Source: Morganella morganii
GTDB lineage: Bacteria > Pseudomonadota > Gammaproteobacteria > Enterobacterales > Enterobacteriaceae
Assembly: GCF_019402645.1 (NCBI RefSeq)
Contig: NZ_VKKS01000001.1
Location: forward strand, 3,328,970-3,392,969
Direction: 5' to 3'
Length of the DNA stretch: 64,000 nucleotides
This document shows positions 9,087 to 20,347 of this stretch, piece by piece (within the stretch, counting starts at the first letter, position 1; the number at the start of each line of letters is the position of its first letter). The translations under genes and the position numbers were made by a program. The notes beneath the pieces are model-generated. The model was not told the DNA's origin. It saw nothing but the letters and a program-made list of their open reading frames with translations, and ran no database searches.

Positions 9087-10487
9087 ATGCAACAGAACCA
9101 GTTTGACGCCATTGTCATCGGCTCCGGCCCGGGTGGCGAAGGTGTGGCAATGGGACTTGTGAAGCAGGGGAAACGGGTTGCCGTGATTGAGCGTTATAAC
9201 GACGTCGGCGGCGGCTGTACCCACTGGGGAACGATTCCTTCCAAAGCACTGCGCCACGCCGTCAGCCGTATTATCGAATTTAACCAGAATCCGCTGTACA
9301 GTGATAACTCCCGGGTTCTGAAATCCTCATTTTCTGAAATTCTGGCTCATGCCGGCCGGGTCATTACCCGGCAAACCGGTATGCGGCGCGGTTTCTACGA
9401 ACGCAACGGCTGCACCATGTTCTGCGGCGAGGCAAAATTCACCGAAGAGGGTGATATCCGTGTGCGCTACAGCGACGGCAGCTGCGATATTCTCCGGGCG
9501 GATAATGTGGTTATCGCCACCGGCTCACGCCCGTACTGCCCGCCGGATGTGGATTTCAGCCACGCCCGCATTTATAACAGCGACACCATCCTGTCTCTGA
9601 CACACGAGCCGCGCCATGTCATCATTTATGGTGCCGGGGTTATCGGTTGTGAGTATGCCTCTATTTTCCGTGGCCTGAATGTAAAAGTGGATTTAATTAA
9701 CACCCGCGATCGGCTGCTGGCGTTTCTCGACCAGGAGATGTCGGATGCACTCACCTATCACTTCTGGAATAATGGCGTGGTTATTCGCCAGAATGAAGAG
9801 TATGAGCGGATTGAAGGCACGAATGACGGTGTGATAATTCACTTCCGCTCCGGAAAAAAAGTGAAAGCAGACTGCCTGCTTTTTGCTAACGGCCGCACCG
9901 GTAATACCGATAATCTCGGTCTTGAGTATGTCGGGATCACCGCTGACAGCCGCGGGCTTATCAGTGTTAATGATACCTATCAGACCAGCAATCCGGCTAT
10001 TTATGCAGTCGGGGATGTTATCGGCTACCCGAGCCTCGCCTCAGCAGCCTATGACCAGGGACGGATTGCCGCCCGTGCTATCACCCATGACGGTGATGCC
10101 CCGCTGCATCTGATTGAGGATATCCCGACCGGGATTTACACCATTCCGGAAATCAGCTCTGTCGGCAAAACAGAGCAGCAGCTGACCGCGATGAAGATCC
10201 CGTATGAAGTGGGCCGGGCGCAGTTCAAACATCTGGCGCGGGCGCAAATCGCCGGGCTGGATGCGGGCAGCCTGAAAATTCTGTTCCACCGCGAAACCCG
10301 GCAGATTCTGGGGATCCACTGCTTCGGTGAGCGTGCGGCTGAGATTATCCATATCGGCCAGGCGATTATGGAACAAAGAGGTGACGGTAATACCATCGAT
10401 TATTTCGTTAATACCACCTTCAACTACCCGACCATGGCCGAAGCCTACCGGGTTGCCGCACTGAACGGACTGAACCGTTTATTTTAG
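9087..10487 (+). CDS. sthA: Soluble pyridine nucleotide transhydrogenase SthA
   Basis: Cytoplasmic flavoprotein that reoxidises NADPH with NAD+. From the ATG at 9087 it has 466 residues, exactly the E. coli length; an in-frame ATG at 9063 would add eight residues. It has an N-terminal FAD-binding GxGxxG (IGSGPGGEG), an NAD(P)-binding GxGxxG ([11 protein letters not shown]), the second FAD motif ([14 protein letters not shown]) and the C-terminal dimer interface. The family lacks the redox-active disulfide of lipoamide dehydrogenase: here the segment reads [15 protein letters not shown], with Thr in place of the second cysteine. The gene converges on oxyR with a 4-bp overlap. Confidence 0.96.
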   Translation: MQQNQFDAIVIGSGPGGEGVAMGLVKQGKRVAVIERYNDVGGGCTHWGTIPSKALRHAVSRIIEFNQNPLYSDNSRVLKSSFSEILAHAGRVITRQTGMRRGFYERNGCTMFCGEAKFTEEGDIRVRYSDGSCDILRADNVVIATGSRPYCPPDVDFSHARIYNSDTILSLTHEPRHVIIYGAGVIGCEYASIFRGLNVKVDLINTRDRLLAFLDQEMSDALTYHFWNNGVVIRQNEEYERIEGTNDGVIIHFRSGKKVKADCLLFANGRTGNTDNLGLEYVGITADSRGLISVNDTYQTSNPAIYAVGDVIGYPSLASAAYDQGRIAARAITHDGDAPLHLIEDIPTGIYTIPEISSVGKTEQQLTAMKIPYEVGRAQFKHLARAQIAGLDAGSLKILFHRETRQILGIHCFGERAAEIIHIGQAIMEQRGDGNTIDYFVNTTFNYPTMAEAYRVAALNGLNRLF

Positions 10488-11395
10488 ACCGCAGGTTCCT
10501 GCTGGTAATAAGCACACATTTTTGCACGGATAGCCTCTGCCAGCTGGCTGTAACGGCTGCGCAGCGGCGACCCCGGACGGTACACCAGGATCACTTCACG
10601 GAAAGGCTCCGGATTAGTGCAGGAGAGATAACACACACCATCGCGTTTATGCTCCGGCGGAATGGCCAGATCCGGCAGTAAAGTGATACCGCTGCCTGCC
10701 GCCACCATATTGCGCAGTGTTTCCATACTGGTAGCCCGGAAGTGAGTATCTTCCCGCGCACCGGCCTGAAAACAGAACCCCATTGCCTGGTCGCGCAGGC
10801 AGTGTCCGTCTTCCAGCATCAGCAGTTTTTCCCCGGCCAGCTCATGCATTTCCACTTCCTGGCGTGATGCCCACGGATGCTCATCATAAATCGCCAGTTT
10901 CATCGGCTCATTAAACAGCGGCTCTTCAATGAAACCGCCGGTTTCTTTTACCCGCGCCAGAATCGCGCAGTCGAGCTTTCCGCTGTCCAGTTGAGCCAGC
11001 AGCTGATGGGTCTGGGCTTCATGCAGATACATCTCGAGCTTCGGCCATAACCGGTGCAGTTCGGGAATGATATGAGGCAGCAGATACGGGGCGATGGTCG
11101 GGATCAGCCCGATATGCAGCGGCCCTGCCATGCTCTCCCCCTGAAGAGATGCCATTTCCTCGAGGATTTTCACTTCACGCAGAATGGTCCGGGCCTGATC
11201 CACCAGCAGCATTCCCTGCTGGGTAAACAGGACTTTGCGGCTGGTCCGCTCCAGCAGCATCACACCCAGTTCATCCTCGAGCTTGCGGATCTGTCCGCTC
11301 AGTGTCGGCTGGCTGACATGACAGGCATCTGCCGCCCGGCGAAAGTGATTATGCTCAGAAAGTGCCACCAGATATTCCAAATCCCGGATATTCAT
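10484..11395 (-). CDS. oxyR: LysR-type hydrogen peroxide sensor OxyR
   Basis: Transcription activator of the peroxide response. The 303-residue protein has the LysR helix-turn-helix at the N terminus ([23 protein letters not shown]). The redox pair Cys199/Cys208 lies in the fully conserved block [16 protein letters not shown], so the protein should sense peroxide as in E. coli. Upstream, GATAACTATC at 11435-11444 could be part of an OxyR site for autoregulation, but it does not fit the full four-box consensus. The divergently transcribed oxyS RNA of E. coli was not recognised here. Confidence 0.96.
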   Translation of the reverse strand: MNIRDLEYLVALSEHNHFRRAADACHVSQPTLSGQIRKLEDELGVMLLERTSRKVLFTQQGMLLVDQARTILREVKILEEMASLQGESMAGPLHIGLIPTIAPYLLPHIIPELHRLWPKLEMYLHEAQTHQLLAQLDSGKLDCAILARVKETGGFIEEPLFNEPMKLAIYDEHPWASRQEVEMHELAGEKLLMLEDGHCLRDQAMGFCFQAGAREDTHFRATSMETLRNMVAAGSGITLLPDLAIPPEHKRDGVCYLSCTNPEPFREVILVYRPGSPLRSRYSQLAEAIRAKMCAYYQQEPAV

Positions 11396-11843
11396 GCCTG
11401 TGTCTCCGTCTGCGATTAATAGACAAAATCAATTGATAACTATCATAACGCAACTGCCTTGTTAGTCGAGCTTAAATCGCAGTCCGGAAATACACAGAAA
11501 ATCTGTGGCGTTACCGGTATGCATATACTTTTACATCGTCGTTCCGCATCAACCGGTAAGAAAATGCGTCTGGTGAACAACGCTTTCGGCCTGTAATCTG
11601 ACAGTGAGAAATTAAAACCCTGATGGAGAGAATTTATTCTATGCAATAGTACCTCTGACAATACCGTATTAATTGAAGATACGTAGCACTGATATGCCAT
11701 TTTTTAACTGATATCACCGTTTTTAGATAAACAATTTCAGCTGTCTCTAAAAAACACTATGCTAAAAAACATAATGTTCTTAATTATATAAAGCAAACAA
11801 GCAGTTTCACTAAGTAAATATGTTTTAAATAAAAGGATTTTAA
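11396..11843. other. Long non-coding stretch upstream of oxyR
   Basis: No convincing gene. The minus-strand frame at 11443-11700 has no family resemblance and a poor composition. A small hairpin (CACAGAAAATCTGTG) lies near 11501. No sequence matching E. coli OxyS could be recognised. Confidence 0.4.
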
Positions 11844-11888
11844 ATGTCAGATTTAATGGATTTATGCAACGCAGATACACACACGTGA
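11844..11888 (+). CDS. Possible 14-residue small ORF
   Basis: ATG with a good Shine-Dalgarno (AAAAGGA, 7 bp spacing) opens a 14-codon frame, MSDLMDLCNADTHT, ending in TGA. The well-placed ribosome binding site is the only support. It could be a leader peptide of the following broken gene, or chance. Confidence 0.25.
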   Translation: MSDLMDLCNADTHT

Positions 11889-11984
11889 TTACAACTCAAG
11901 GGTATATACTTCATACAGAAGAACGATGCTGAGAAACAGAAATAAAGTAAAAGCACTACTTGAAATAAAATAAATGGAGTAAAC

Positions 11985-12200
11985 ATGAAATTACTATTGA
12001 TAATCTACACCTTGATTTAATTATTAATAATAAAAATATTTACAGCTTCAGATTATGGATCACTATTGCATGATGGTGTTACCAGCATCTGTGAATTACC
12101 AATAGATAATGGTATTGAATTCAGCCTCATTATCGGAATATTACCATCAGTAGGGTTACTATTTGTGTTCATTGTGATGATGATTTCCCTGTATGCTTAG
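11985..12200 (+). pseudogene. Small membrane protein gene interrupted by one in-frame stop
   Basis: A ribosome binding site (GGAG, 6 bp spacing) and ATG at 11985 open a 72-codon frame that contains a single TAA at codon 12 (12018-12020) and otherwise runs to TAG at 12198. The conceptual product starts MKLLLIIYTLI and ends in a clear membrane helix (IIGILPSVGLLFVFIVMMISLYA). A frame this long and this hydrophobic behind a proper start signal suggests a small membrane protein recently inactivated by one substitution. No in-frame restart codon follows the stop. I do not recognise the family. Confidence 0.45.
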
Positions 12201-12251
12201 TGTAAGTACAACAGATACGTTAATGTGAAAGTATTCCGGCAGGAACCTGTA

Positions 12252-12464
12252 ATGAATGATACCCCCCATCCCGCTCTCAGACTGAACAGGAAACCTAAAA
12301 CAGAATCGGGGAAAATGAAGAAACGGATGAATATTATTGAGGCACCGGAGGATGATTACCCGGCACTGGCCGGGATTGTTTCCGGACGGTCAGTTGCGGC
12401 CGATGAAAACAGGGTCGAAAGAGGATTTGCTCAGGGACAGAAAAGCCTCCCGGATCACGGATAA
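12252..12464 (+). CDS. Hypothetical 70-residue protein
   Basis: Frame with AGGAA upstream of the ATG at 12252 (an alternative in-frame ATG lies at 12225). The product is highly charged, without a signal peptide or membrane segment, and resembles no family I know. It ends inside the hairpin that lies between it and argH. Weak support: it may be a remnant of a longer gene. Confidence 0.3.
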   Translation: MNDTPHPALRLNRKPKTESGKMKKRMNIIEAPEDDYPALAGIVSGRSVAADENRVERGFAQGQKSLPDHG

Positions 12465-12480
12465 CACAAGGTGATCCGGG
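12449..12480. terminator. Hairpin between the small ORF and argH
   Basis: A perfect 10-bp stem (CCCGGATCAC and its complement) with a 12-base loop, 15 bp past the argH stop. On the minus strand it is followed by AGGCTTTT, so it can terminate the arg operon. Confidence 0.6.
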
Positions 12481-12494
12481 GACAATTTACTACA

Positions 12495-13874
12495 TTACAC
12501 CAGCTTCAGCCTGATTTTGGCCTCACTGACAGCCGCTGCCACCTGCTCCGGTGAAACACCGCCTTTTGCACAGCGTTTTTCCAGGCAGGACTGAAGTGAC
12601 AGGATGCCATACACATCCGGGGCAATCACCGGGCTGAATTCCTGCAATTCTGTCAGCGGCATTTCTTCCAGTGCCACACCTTTTGCTATCGCGCCGACCA
12701 CCACTTCGCCGACAATATGATGCGCCTCGCGGAACGGAACACCTTTTGCCACCAGGTAATCCGCCAGCTCTGTCGCGTTGGCATAGCCCTGTTTGGCCGC
12801 TTCCTCACAGCGCAGGCGTTTTACCTGAATGCCTTCCAGCACCAGTGCCGCCATATGCAGGCAATCGAGCCAGCTGTCGAGTGCATCAAACAGCCCTTCT
12901 TTATCTTCCTGCATATCTTTGTTATAGGCGAGCGGCAGCCCTTTGAGGGTCATCATCATGCCGGTCAGCGCGCCCTGCACCCGGCCGCATTTACCGCGGA
13001 TAAGCTCAAGGGCATCCGGGTTTTTTTTCTGCGGCATCAGGGAGGAACCGGAGGTGACACGATCAGATAATTCAATAAATGCCGCTTCGCCGCTGTTGAA
13101 GAAAATCATATCTTCGGCAAAACGGGAGAGATGCACCATGCTGATTGCGGCATCACTGAGCAGTTCCAGCACATGGTCGCGGTCAGAAACACTGTCGAGA
13201 CTGTTACGGGTCGCGCCCGCAAACCCTAACCAGCCGGCCAGTTGTTCCCGGTCGACCGCATACGCTGTTCCTGCCAGTGCGCCCGAGCCGAGCGGGCTGT
13301 AATCAAAGCGCGCCAGAGCATCGCGGACACGGCTTTCATCCCGTGCCAGCATTTCACTGTATGCCAGGCACCAGTGGGCGAATGTTACCGGCTGCGCCCG
13401 CTGTAAGTGCGTGTAACCCGGCATCACCGCATCCTGATTCTGCTCTGCCGTCAGCACCAACGCCTGCTGTAATTCCTGTAATGCCGCGAGGATCTGCCTG
13501 ACCGCATCTTTGCACCACAGTTTTAAATCAGTGGCCACCTGGTCGTTACGGCTGCGTCCGGTGTGGAGTTTTTTACCCAGATCCCCGACCTTGCCGATAA
13601 GTTTACCTTCCACCCAGCTGTGAATATCTTCCGCATCACTGCGCAGAATAGCACGCGGGTCGGCCTGCACTTCCGCCAGCAGCTCATTCAGTGCCTGCTC
13701 CAGTTCCGCCTGCTCCTGTGCAGTCAGTACATTGACAGTCACCAGTGCTTTCGACCAGGCCACAGAGCCGGTGATATCCTGCTCCGCCAGACGGTAATCG
13801 AATCTCAGCGAGTCATTGAATTGTTTGAACCGTTGATCTGCTTCCTGACTGAAGCGTCCGCCCCACAGTGCCAT
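12495..13874 (-). CDS. argH: Argininosuccinate lyase ArgH
   Basis: Splits argininosuccinate into arginine and fumarate, the last step of arginine synthesis. The 459-residue protein has the N-terminal [10 protein letters not shown] block and the fumarase/lyase signature [11 protein letters not shown] around residue 280, with the flexible catalytic serine loop. It is the last gene of argCBGH; 82 bp separate it from argG. The length and start agree with E. coli (457). Confidence 0.97.
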   Translation of the reverse strand: MALWGGRFSQEADQRFKQFNDSLRFDYRLAEQDITGSVAWSKALVTVNVLTAQEQAELEQALNELLAEVQADPRAILRSDAEDIHSWVEGKLIGKVGDLGKKLHTGRSRNDQVATDLKLWCKDAVRQILAALQELQQALVLTAEQNQDAVMPGYTHLQRAQPVTFAHWCLAYSEMLARDESRVRDALARFDYSPLGSGALAGTAYAVDREQLAGWLGFAGATRNSLDSVSDRDHVLELLSDAAISMVHLSRFAEDMIFFNSGEAAFIELSDRVTSGSSLMPQKKNPDALELIRGKCGRVQGALTGMMMTLKGLPLAYNKDMQEDKEGLFDALDSWLDCLHMAALVLEGIQVKRLRCEEAAKQGYANATELADYLVAKGVPFREAHHIVGEVVVGAIAKGVALEEMPLTELQEFSPVIAPDVYGILSLQSCLEKRCAKGGVSPEQVAAAVSEAKIRLKLV

Positions 13875-13956
13875 ACTTTATCCCTTTCTTTCTGTTTTTT
13901 AATGATAAATCAGTCTGATGCACGTCCCTGTGCATAATATCCCTGTCTCCTGCCGG

Positions 13957-15180
13957 TTATTTCTGTGCTTTCAGCGCACGGATCCGTGAGGAGAGTGAAT
14001 ACAGGCGGATAAAGCCGCCCGCATGGCTGTGGTCATACACATCGTCTTCGCCGAAGGTGGCGAACTCTTCGGAATAGAGGCTGTTAGCAGATTGTTTCTG
14101 AATCGCCGTGACCTGTCCTTTATAGAGTTTCAGCACCACTTCCCCGCTGACCTCTTCCGCCAAGGAATCTGCCGCAGCCTGAATGGATTTACGCAGCGGG
14201 GCAAACCAGCGGCCGTCATACACCACATAGGACATTTCCAGACCAATCTGCTGACGCCATTTGAAGCTGTCACGATCGAGGATGATCTCTTCCAGTCCGC
14301 GCAGTGCCGCCATCATAATGGTGCCCCCCGGGGTTTCATAACAGCCGCGGGATTTCATCCCTACCAGCCGGTTTTCCACAATATCGATCCGGCCGATACC
14401 GTGTTTCACACCCAGTTCATTCAGTGCATTCAGACAGTTATATGGTGATAATGCTTTGCCGTTCACACCGGTCACTTCACCGGCGTTGATGGTGACAGTG
14501 ACCAGCTCCGGCTGATCCGGTGCATCCTGCGGGTCGGCTGTCCACACCCAGCAATCGGCATTGGACTGATTCCACGGACTTTCCAGCACGCCGCCTTCGG
14601 TGGAGATATGCCATGCGTTTTCATCACGGCTGTAGATTTTTTCCGGGGATGCGGTAGTCGGGATATTACGGACTTTCAGGTAATCCAGCAGCGCCTCACG
14701 GGAACGCAGATCCCACTCACGCCACGGTGCGATCACTTTCAGCTGTGGTGCCAGGGCGGTGTAGGTTCCCTCAAAGCGCACCTGGTCATTCCCTTTGCCG
14801 GTCGCACCGTGTGCCAGAGCATCCGCACCGACTTTCAGTGCCAGCTCCACCTGTGCTTTGGCGATAATCGGCCGTGCCATAGAGGTGCCCAAAAGATATT
14901 TGCCTTCATACAGTGCACCGCTTTTCAGCACCGGATAGACAAAATCTTTGATAAATTCTTCGCGCAGATCGACGACATAGCAGGAAGATGCGCCGGAGTT
15001 CAGTGCTTTCTGCTCGACACCGTCGAGATCTTCCGCGCTCTGGCCGATATTGGCGACAAATGCCACCACTTCGCAGTTATCATAGTGCTCTTTCAGCCAC
15101 GGAATAATCGCCGATGTATCCAGACCGCCGGAGTAAGCCAGTACGATTTTTTTAATGCCTGTTTTTTTTGCCTCTGTCAT
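13957..15180 (-). CDS. argG: Argininosuccinate synthase ArgG
   Basis: Condenses citrulline and aspartate using ATP. The 407-residue protein has the N-type ATP pyrophosphatase P-loop [11 protein letters not shown] near residues 15-25, the citrulline-binding block [13 protein letters not shown] and [12 protein letters not shown]. This short type of ArgG (about 400 residues) differs from the longer E. coli enzyme (447). Its place inside the arg operon, between argB and argH, also differs from E. coli, where argG is elsewhere. Operon order here is argC-argB-argG-argH. Confidence 0.96.
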   Translation of the reverse strand: MTEAKKTGIKKIVLAYSGGLDTSAIIPWLKEHYDNCEVVAFVANIGQSAEDLDGVEQKALNSGASSCYVVDLREEFIKDFVYPVLKSGALYEGKYLLGTSMARPIIAKAQVELALKVGADALAHGATGKGNDQVRFEGTYTALAPQLKVIAPWREWDLRSREALLDYLKVRNIPTTASPEKIYSRDENAWHISTEGGVLESPWNQSNADCWVWTADPQDAPDQPELVTVTINAGEVTGVNGKALSPYNCLNALNELGVKHGIGRIDIVENRLVGMKSRGCYETPGGTIMMAALRGLEEIILDRDSFKWRQQIGLEMSYVVYDGRWFAPLRKSIQAAADSLAEEVSGEVVLKLYKGQVTAIQKQSANSLYSEEFATFGEDDVYDHSHAGGFIRLYSLSSRIRALKAQK

Positions 15181-15249
15181 AACCCTGTCCTTTCAGTAAA
15201 TGTTATCCGCCGCTGCGGAGTGATTCTGCCAATGTGCTGATAATCCGGA

Positions 15250-16023
15250 TTACGCGGAAATACGCGTGCCGATGGCTTCGCCATCAAATAATAAATGCAG
15301 CTGATCGGCATGACGCCAGGAGGCGATATCCACCGGACGCCCCAGTGTGGCAGCAGCTTCCAGCGCCGCATTGACCTTCACAATCATGCCGTCTGTGATA
15401 ATGCCGTCGTCGATCAGTTTTTGTGCATGTATACCGCCGAGCACTTTGATTTTCTGTCCTTTGCCGTCCAGGATGCCGCTGACATCCGACAGCAGTACCA
15501 GATCCGCGCCCAGCGTTTCCGCAATGGCGGTAGCTGCCTGATCCGCATTCACATTCATCAGCAGCCCGTCTTCTGTGATACCGATGGAGCTGATGACCGG
15601 CAGAAAGCCGTTATTCAGTAACAGATTCAGCAGTACCGGGTTGCCCGGGGCGGCTTTGCCGACATGACCCAGTTCGTCATTTAATTGCGTGACTTTCACA
15701 CTCTGACCATCCCCGAGACACAAGCCGGTACCGTTGAGCTGATAACGGGCCGCCCACGCCAGCAGTGTTTTGTTGGCACTGCCTGCCAGCGCTCCGGTGA
15801 TAATGTCTATCTGATCCGCCGGGGTGACCCGCAGTCCCTGCTTTTTCACCACCGGTAACTGTAATTTCGCCATCAGTTCATCCACCACACAGCCGCCGCC
15901 GTGAACAATGACGATGCGGCGCTCATTCGACGCCCGGTATGCCGCCAGTGCGGTGAATAAACGCCCGAGGGCTTCTTCGCTGTCCAGTAATACACCGCCT
16001 AATTTGATGACTAATGGTTCCAT
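15250..16023 (-). CDS. argB: Acetylglutamate kinase ArgB
   Basis: Phosphorylates N-acetyl-L-glutamate. The 257-residue amino-acid kinase shows the N-terminal [12 protein letters not shown] phosphate-binding segment, the IVHGGG loop, the [32 protein letters not shown]-site block and KVNAALEAA near the C terminus. It lies 42 bp downstream of argC and is cotranscribed with it. Confidence 0.97.
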   Translation of the reverse strand: MEPLVIKLGGVLLDSEEALGRLFTALAAYRASNERRIVIVHGGGCVVDELMAKLQLPVVKKQGLRVTPADQIDIITGALAGSANKTLLAWAARYQLNGTGLCLGDGQSVKVTQLNDELGHVGKAAPGNPVLLNLLLNNGFLPVISSIGITEDGLLMNVNADQAATAIAETLGADLVLLSDVSGILDGKGQKIKVLGGIHAQKLIDDGIITDGMIVKVNAALEAAATLGRPVDIASWRHADQLHLLFDGEAIGTRISA

Positions 16024-16065
16024 TTCCGTTTTCCGTCAGATAAAAGAGTGAGCCGGGCTGTCTGC

Positions 16066-17076
16066 TTACTGTGGCAGCAGGGACAGCGTTTCATTAAAGC
16101 CAAAACGAATATTCATGCACTGCACAGCCTGAGCGGCGGCACCTTTGAGCAGGTTATCCTCCGCTCCGGCCACAATCAGATGCTCTCCCTGAACGGCAAA
16201 GCCCAGATCGCAGAACGGCTGGCCGGCAACGGCGTTCAGTGCCGGTACACCGCTGTCATACACCCGCACCAGCGGTTTGTCGTCATAGGCGCTGTGATAT
16301 GCCGCTCTGACCTGTTCTGCGGTCACACCGCTTTTCAGTTTGCAGGTGATAGTTGCCAGGATCCCGCGCTTAAAATTACCGAGATGCGGGGTAAAAATCA
16401 CCGGTGTGCCGAGGTGCGCGGCAATTTCCGGCTGATGCCGGTGAGTAAACAGCCCGTAGGGTTGCAGGCTCACCTCACAAAAACTGTTGTTCAGTGCGGC
16501 TTTACGCCCCGCACCACTCACGCCGCTGGTGGCATTGATAACCGGCCACTGCGTCAGATCAAGTAAGTTATTATCCAGCAGCGGTTTCAGAGCCAGCTGG
16601 GAGACCGTCGGATAACAACCCGGCACGGCAACCAGCTGCGCGGTGCGGATTTTGTCATGCTGCCATTCCGCCAGCCCGTACACGGCCAGTGCCAATAAGT
16701 CGGTATGTTTGTGTTCAAATCCGTAGTATTGTGGGTAAAAATTATCCTGCTGAACACGGTAAGCGCCTGAAAGATCAAATACCACGCAACCTGCCGCGAG
16801 GAAAACCGGGACGAGGTCATGGCTGACTTCATGGGCAGTTGCCAGGAACACCACATCGGCGTTTTTTGCCACGGCGGCCGAGTCTGTCAGCGGCTCCAGC
16901 AGCAAATCCACCAGACCTCTGAACTGCGGATGCAGATCCGAAAAACATTTTCCGGCATCCGCACTGTTGGCAGACACCATCAGGCCGGCCAGCTCCGTCT
17001 GCGGGTGGCGTTGGATATAAGCGGCGAGTTCAGCTCCGGTATATCCGCTGGCACCGATAATCAGCGTTTTCAACAT
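16066..17076 (-). CDS. argC: N-acetyl-gamma-glutamyl-phosphate reductase ArgC
   Basis: NADPH-dependent reductase, third step of arginine synthesis. The 336-residue protein has the N-terminal nucleotide-binding [10 protein letters not shown] and the catalytic cysteine in the VPGCYPT motif near residue 155. It is the first gene of the argCBGH operon, read divergently from argE. ArgR boxes fill the intergenic region. Confidence 0.97.
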   Translation of the reverse strand: MLKTLIIGASGYTGAELAAYIQRHPQTELAGLMVSANSADAGKCFSDLHPQFRGLVDLLLEPLTDSAAVAKNADVVFLATAHEVSHDLVPVFLAAGCVVFDLSGAYRVQQDNFYPQYYGFEHKHTDLLALAVYGLAEWQHDKIRTAQLVAVPGCYPTVSQLALKPLLDNNLLDLTQWPVINATSGVSGAGRKAALNNSFCEVSLQPYGLFTHRHQPEIAAHLGTPVIFTPHLGNFKRGILATITCKLKSGVTAEQVRAAYHSAYDDKPLVRVYDSGVPALNAVAGQPFCDLGFAVQGEHLIVAGAEDNLLKGAAAQAVQCMNIRFGFNETLSLLPQ

Positions 17077-17109
17077 AAGTTATCTTCACCTTGTACCTGA
17101 AACACAAAC

Positions 17110-17148
17110 AATGTATTTTTATTCATATAAACTGCATGAATATTGATA
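17110..17148. promoter_or_regulatory. Tandem ARG boxes (ArgR operator) between argC and argE
   Basis: Two 18-bp imperfect palindromes, 17110-17127 and 17131-17148, are separated by exactly 3 bp. Both fit the TNTGAATWWWWATTCANA pattern, and the 18-3-18 arrangement is the classic ArgR hexamer site. They lie between the divergent argC and argE starts and should repress both. Confidence 0.88.
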
Positions 17149-17173
17149 CTATTATGACTAAAGGCTGTCAACA

Positions 17174-18334
17174 GTGAATATTAAATTACCTGCATTTATT
17201 GAGATTTATCGTCAGCTCATCGCGGCGCCCTCCATCAGTTCCACGGAAGCGGAATCTGATCAAAGCAATGAAACTGTTATCAATCTGCTGGCGACCTGGT
17301 TTGAAACCCTGGGGTTTGATGTCGAAGTACAACCTGTACCGGAAACACGCGGTAAATTCAATCTGCTCGCCAGCCTCGGAGATGGTGACGGCGGCCTGTT
17401 GCTGTGCGGCCACACAGATACCGTCCCGTTTGATGAAGGGCGCTGGAGTAAAGATCCCTTCACCCTGACAGAACAGAACAACAGGCTGTACGGGCTGGGA
17501 ACAGCGGACATGAAGGGCTTTTTCGCCTTTATCCTTGATGCGCTGCGTGATATCAGTGTGAAAGATATGCAGCACCCGCTCTATATCCTCGCCACGGCAG
17601 ATGAAGAGACCACCATGGCCGGGGCGCGTTATTTTGCTGCCAATGCGGCAATCCGCCCGTCATTTGCCATTATCGGCGAACCGACGTCATTACAACCGGT
17701 GCGGGCACACAAAGGCCACCTCTCCAATGCTATCCGTATCACCGGCCAGTCCGGCCATTCCAGTGATCCGGAGCGCGGCGTCAATGCGATTGAGCTGATG
17801 AATGAATCTATCACTCATCTGATGTCACTGCGTAATGAGCTGAAAGAAAAATTCAATAACCCGGCGTTTGTTATCCCGTATCCGACGATGAATTTCGGTC
17901 ATATTCACGGTGGTGATGCGGCAAACCGTATCTGCGGCTGCTGTGAATTACATATGGATATCCGCCCGCTGCCGGGGATGACCCTCAGTGATATTGATGA
18001 CATGCTCAATACCACGCTGGAACCGGTGAAGCAGCGCTGGCCGGGGCGTCTGGCGATTGAAGCCCTGCACGCACCGATTCCGGGTTACGCCTGCCCGACT
18101 GATCATAAAATGGTCGGTGTGATTGAAAATCTGCTCGGCGAAAAAGCACAGACCGTCAATTACTGCACCGAAGCACCGTTTATTCAGGATCTGTGCCCGA
18201 CCCTGGTGCTCGGCCCCGGCTCGATTGAACAGGCGCATCAGCCGGATGAGTTTCTCGAAACCCGCTTTATTGAACCAACCCGCGAGCTGCTGACCCAGCT
18301 TGTCACCCATTTCTGCTGCAAAACCCCGGAATAA
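17174..18334 (+). CDS. argE: Acetylornithine deacetylase ArgE
   Basis: Zinc hydrolase that releases ornithine from N-acetylornithine. The 386-residue M20-family protein has the metal motif GHTDTVP near residue 80, TADMKGF with the bridging Asp, DEETTMAG and the late histidine in QAHQPDEF. The start is a GTG at 17174 with AAAGG about 10 bp upstream. A short out-of-frame ATG reading (17154-17177) ends in a TGA that overlaps this GTG (GTGA), so a leader peptide coupled to argE is possible but unproven. Confidence 0.96.
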   Translation: MNIKLPAFIEIYRQLIAAPSISSTEAESDQSNETVINLLATWFETLGFDVEVQPVPETRGKFNLLASLGDGDGGLLLCGHTDTVPFDEGRWSKDPFTLTEQNNRLYGLGTADMKGFFAFILDALRDISVKDMQHPLYILATADEETTMAGARYFAANAAIRPSFAIIGEPTSLQPVRAHKGHLSNAIRITGQSGHSSDPERGVNAIELMNESITHLMSLRNELKEKFNNPAFVIPYPTMNFGHIHGGDAANRICGCCELHMDIRPLPGMTLSDIDDMLNTTLEPVKQRWPGRLAIEALHAPIPGYACPTDHKMVGVIENLLGEKAQTVNYCTEAPFIQDLCPTLVLGPGSIEQAHQPDEFLETRFIEPTRELLTQLVTHFCCKTPE

Positions 18335-18436
18335 TTTCCCTCTGCGGACAGCCCGGCTGTCCGCTGCATCCTCTCATCATGACAATCTTTCATGCAATGC
18401 GTGAGAAACCCTCACCATCATCGTGACAATTAGTGG

Positions 18437-18466
18437 TTGACGTTTAACCAATTCATCCCTTAATCT
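18437..18466 (+). promoter_or_regulatory. metF promoter
   Basis: TTGACG at 18437-18442 and TAATCT at 18461-18466, spaced 18 bp, just upstream of the MetJ operator. Confidence 0.6.
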
Positions 18467-18472
18467 ACATCC

Positions 18473-18496
18473 AGACGTCTAAACGTATAGACATTC
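18473..18496 (+). promoter_or_regulatory. MetJ operator (three met boxes) of metF
   Basis: Three contiguous 8-bp met boxes: AGACGTCT (perfect), AAACGTAT and AGACATTC. They sit immediately downstream of the predicted -10 element. Confidence 0.9.
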
Positions 18497-18516
18497 GAAT
18501 AATCACGTGCCGGGAT

Positions 18517-18578
18517 ATATACCCAACGTCATTCAGGATGCAGCCAACGAACCTGCAGTTTGAATGAATAAGGGTATT
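18517..18578. repeat. Internally deleted ERIC element in the metF leader
   Basis: A roughly 60-bp palindrome with matching arms at exactly symmetric spacing: ATACCC/GGGTAT (5-bp gap), CATTCA/TGAATG (3-bp gap) and TGCAG/CTGCA. The outer parts agree with the ends of enterobacterial ERIC repeats as I remember them, while the central ERIC core is absent. Confidence 0.7.
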
Positions 18579-18596
18579 TGCGCCACGGACGGATGA

Positions 18597-19511
<915 letters not shown>

Positions 19512-19515
19512 AAAA

Positions 19516-19549
19516 TAACGATATCATTGAATAATCAGTGATATCGTTA
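19516..19549 (-). terminator. Hairpin terminator in the metF / orphan-gene interval
   Basis: An 11-bp perfect stem (TAACGATATCA and its complement). On the minus strand it is followed by a T-rich run (TTATTTTTTA), so it most likely terminates transcription coming from the minus-strand pseudogene and orphan gene. Confidence 0.7.
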
Positions 19550-19554
19550 ATGTC

Positions 19555-19642
19555 CGGAATAACGGCGTTTATGATCTTATCCACACCACGTTCAGCTATC
19601 CCGGCATATTCTGTCTTTACTGCTTAAGCCGGCATTCTTAAT
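19555..19642 (-). pseudogene. Remnant of a paralogue of the adjacent orphan gene
   Basis: This stretch is clearly similar to 19803-19893 inside the neighbouring minus-strand gene: both contain GAACGTGGTG, GAATATGCCGGGA or its close variant, and TAAGCAGTA. An 11-base deletion relative to the intact copy shifts the frame. The remaining readable part is TEYAGIAERGVDKIINAVI versus TEYAGTVERGADKIKNAAI in the intact gene. It is a decayed tandem duplicate fragment. Confidence 0.75.
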
Positions 19643-19687
19643 GCTTCACGGACTGGCACCGGAACATCAATGTCCTGTTTTATTTTT

Positions 19688-20347
19688 TTATAATTCAAAC
19701 GGAATGCTGCGCGTTAATTCAAGCACAGCAATATCGGTGTCATCCAATCCTTTTTCACCACCAGCCTCATTTATACGACTCTGTTTTATTATTTCGGCAA
19801 TTGCAGCATTTTTAATTTTATCCGCACCACGTTCAACTGTCCCGGCGTATTCTGTCCCTGCGATGTCACTACTGCTTATACCCGCATTTACCATATTCAG
19901 TGTTGTCTGTATTGTGCTCCGCATCTCCTGTGAGGTTCCGGGCTTATACAACTGTTTGCTGAGCATGTCATGCAATTCCTGTGCAGAGCACTCTGATGTT
20001 TTCAGGGCAGATAATTTACCGATGGACGCGGCACCAGATATATCCGATTTACCACTGACCGACTCAGTATCACACGGCAGCGTCATACCAAGTTTTTCTG
20101 CGCTTTCTTTCATGGCATCTGTTGTGTAAAACTCCGGCTTCACCAGTGTCAGAGCGGCCAATCGTTCACACGCTTTCTGTATATTATGATCTTTTTGTGT
20201 ACTGCACCCCGTTGAGAACGTTTTGCAGCTGTTAACAATCGCGACAAACTTATCTGCTATCGCCCGGAAAATATTTCTGTTTTCCGCTGGAACCTGATCT
20301 ATGCATGTTTCACGAACTGATTGCTGCGCTATTGCACCTGATTGCAT
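19688..20347 (-). CDS. Orphan hypothetical protein (219 residues)
   Basis: I do not recognise this protein. It has no signal peptide and no membrane segment. It contains several Cys residues (SCKTFSTGCS, LPCDTE, SECSA) and a charged helical C-terminal half (ERGADKIKNAAIAEIIKQSR) and ends SIPFEL. The chosen start is the ATG at 20347, directly behind AGGAAGGAAAA; the frame stays open to 20380. A broken copy of its 3' part lies just downstream. Its lone position, soluble composition and duplication would fit an exported effector or a toxin-like accessory protein, but nothing in the sequence proves that. Confidence 0.7.
   Translation of the reverse strand: MQSGAIAQQSVRETCIDQVPAENRNIFRAIADKFVAIVNSCKTFSTGCSTQKDHNIQKACERLAALTLVKPEFYTTDAMKESAEKLGMTLPCDTESVSGKSDISGAASIGKLSALKTSECSAQELHDMLSKQLYKPGTSQEMRSTIQTTLNMVNAGISSSDIAGTEYAGTVERGADKIKNAAIAEIIKQSRINEAGGEKGLDDTDIAVLELTRSIPFEL

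Noticed and set aside
11443-11700. 85-codon minus-strand frame upstream of oxyR
   Set aside because: No credible start signal, no family resemblance, and a composition typical of non-coding DNA.
11396-11843. OxyS small RNA divergent from oxyR
   Set aside because: I searched for the E. coli OxyS seed and hairpins and found nothing convincingly similar. An unrelated RNA cannot be excluded.
14608-15240. 210-codon open frame antisense to argG
   Set aside because: It is a mirror of a conserved gene and has no independent evidence.
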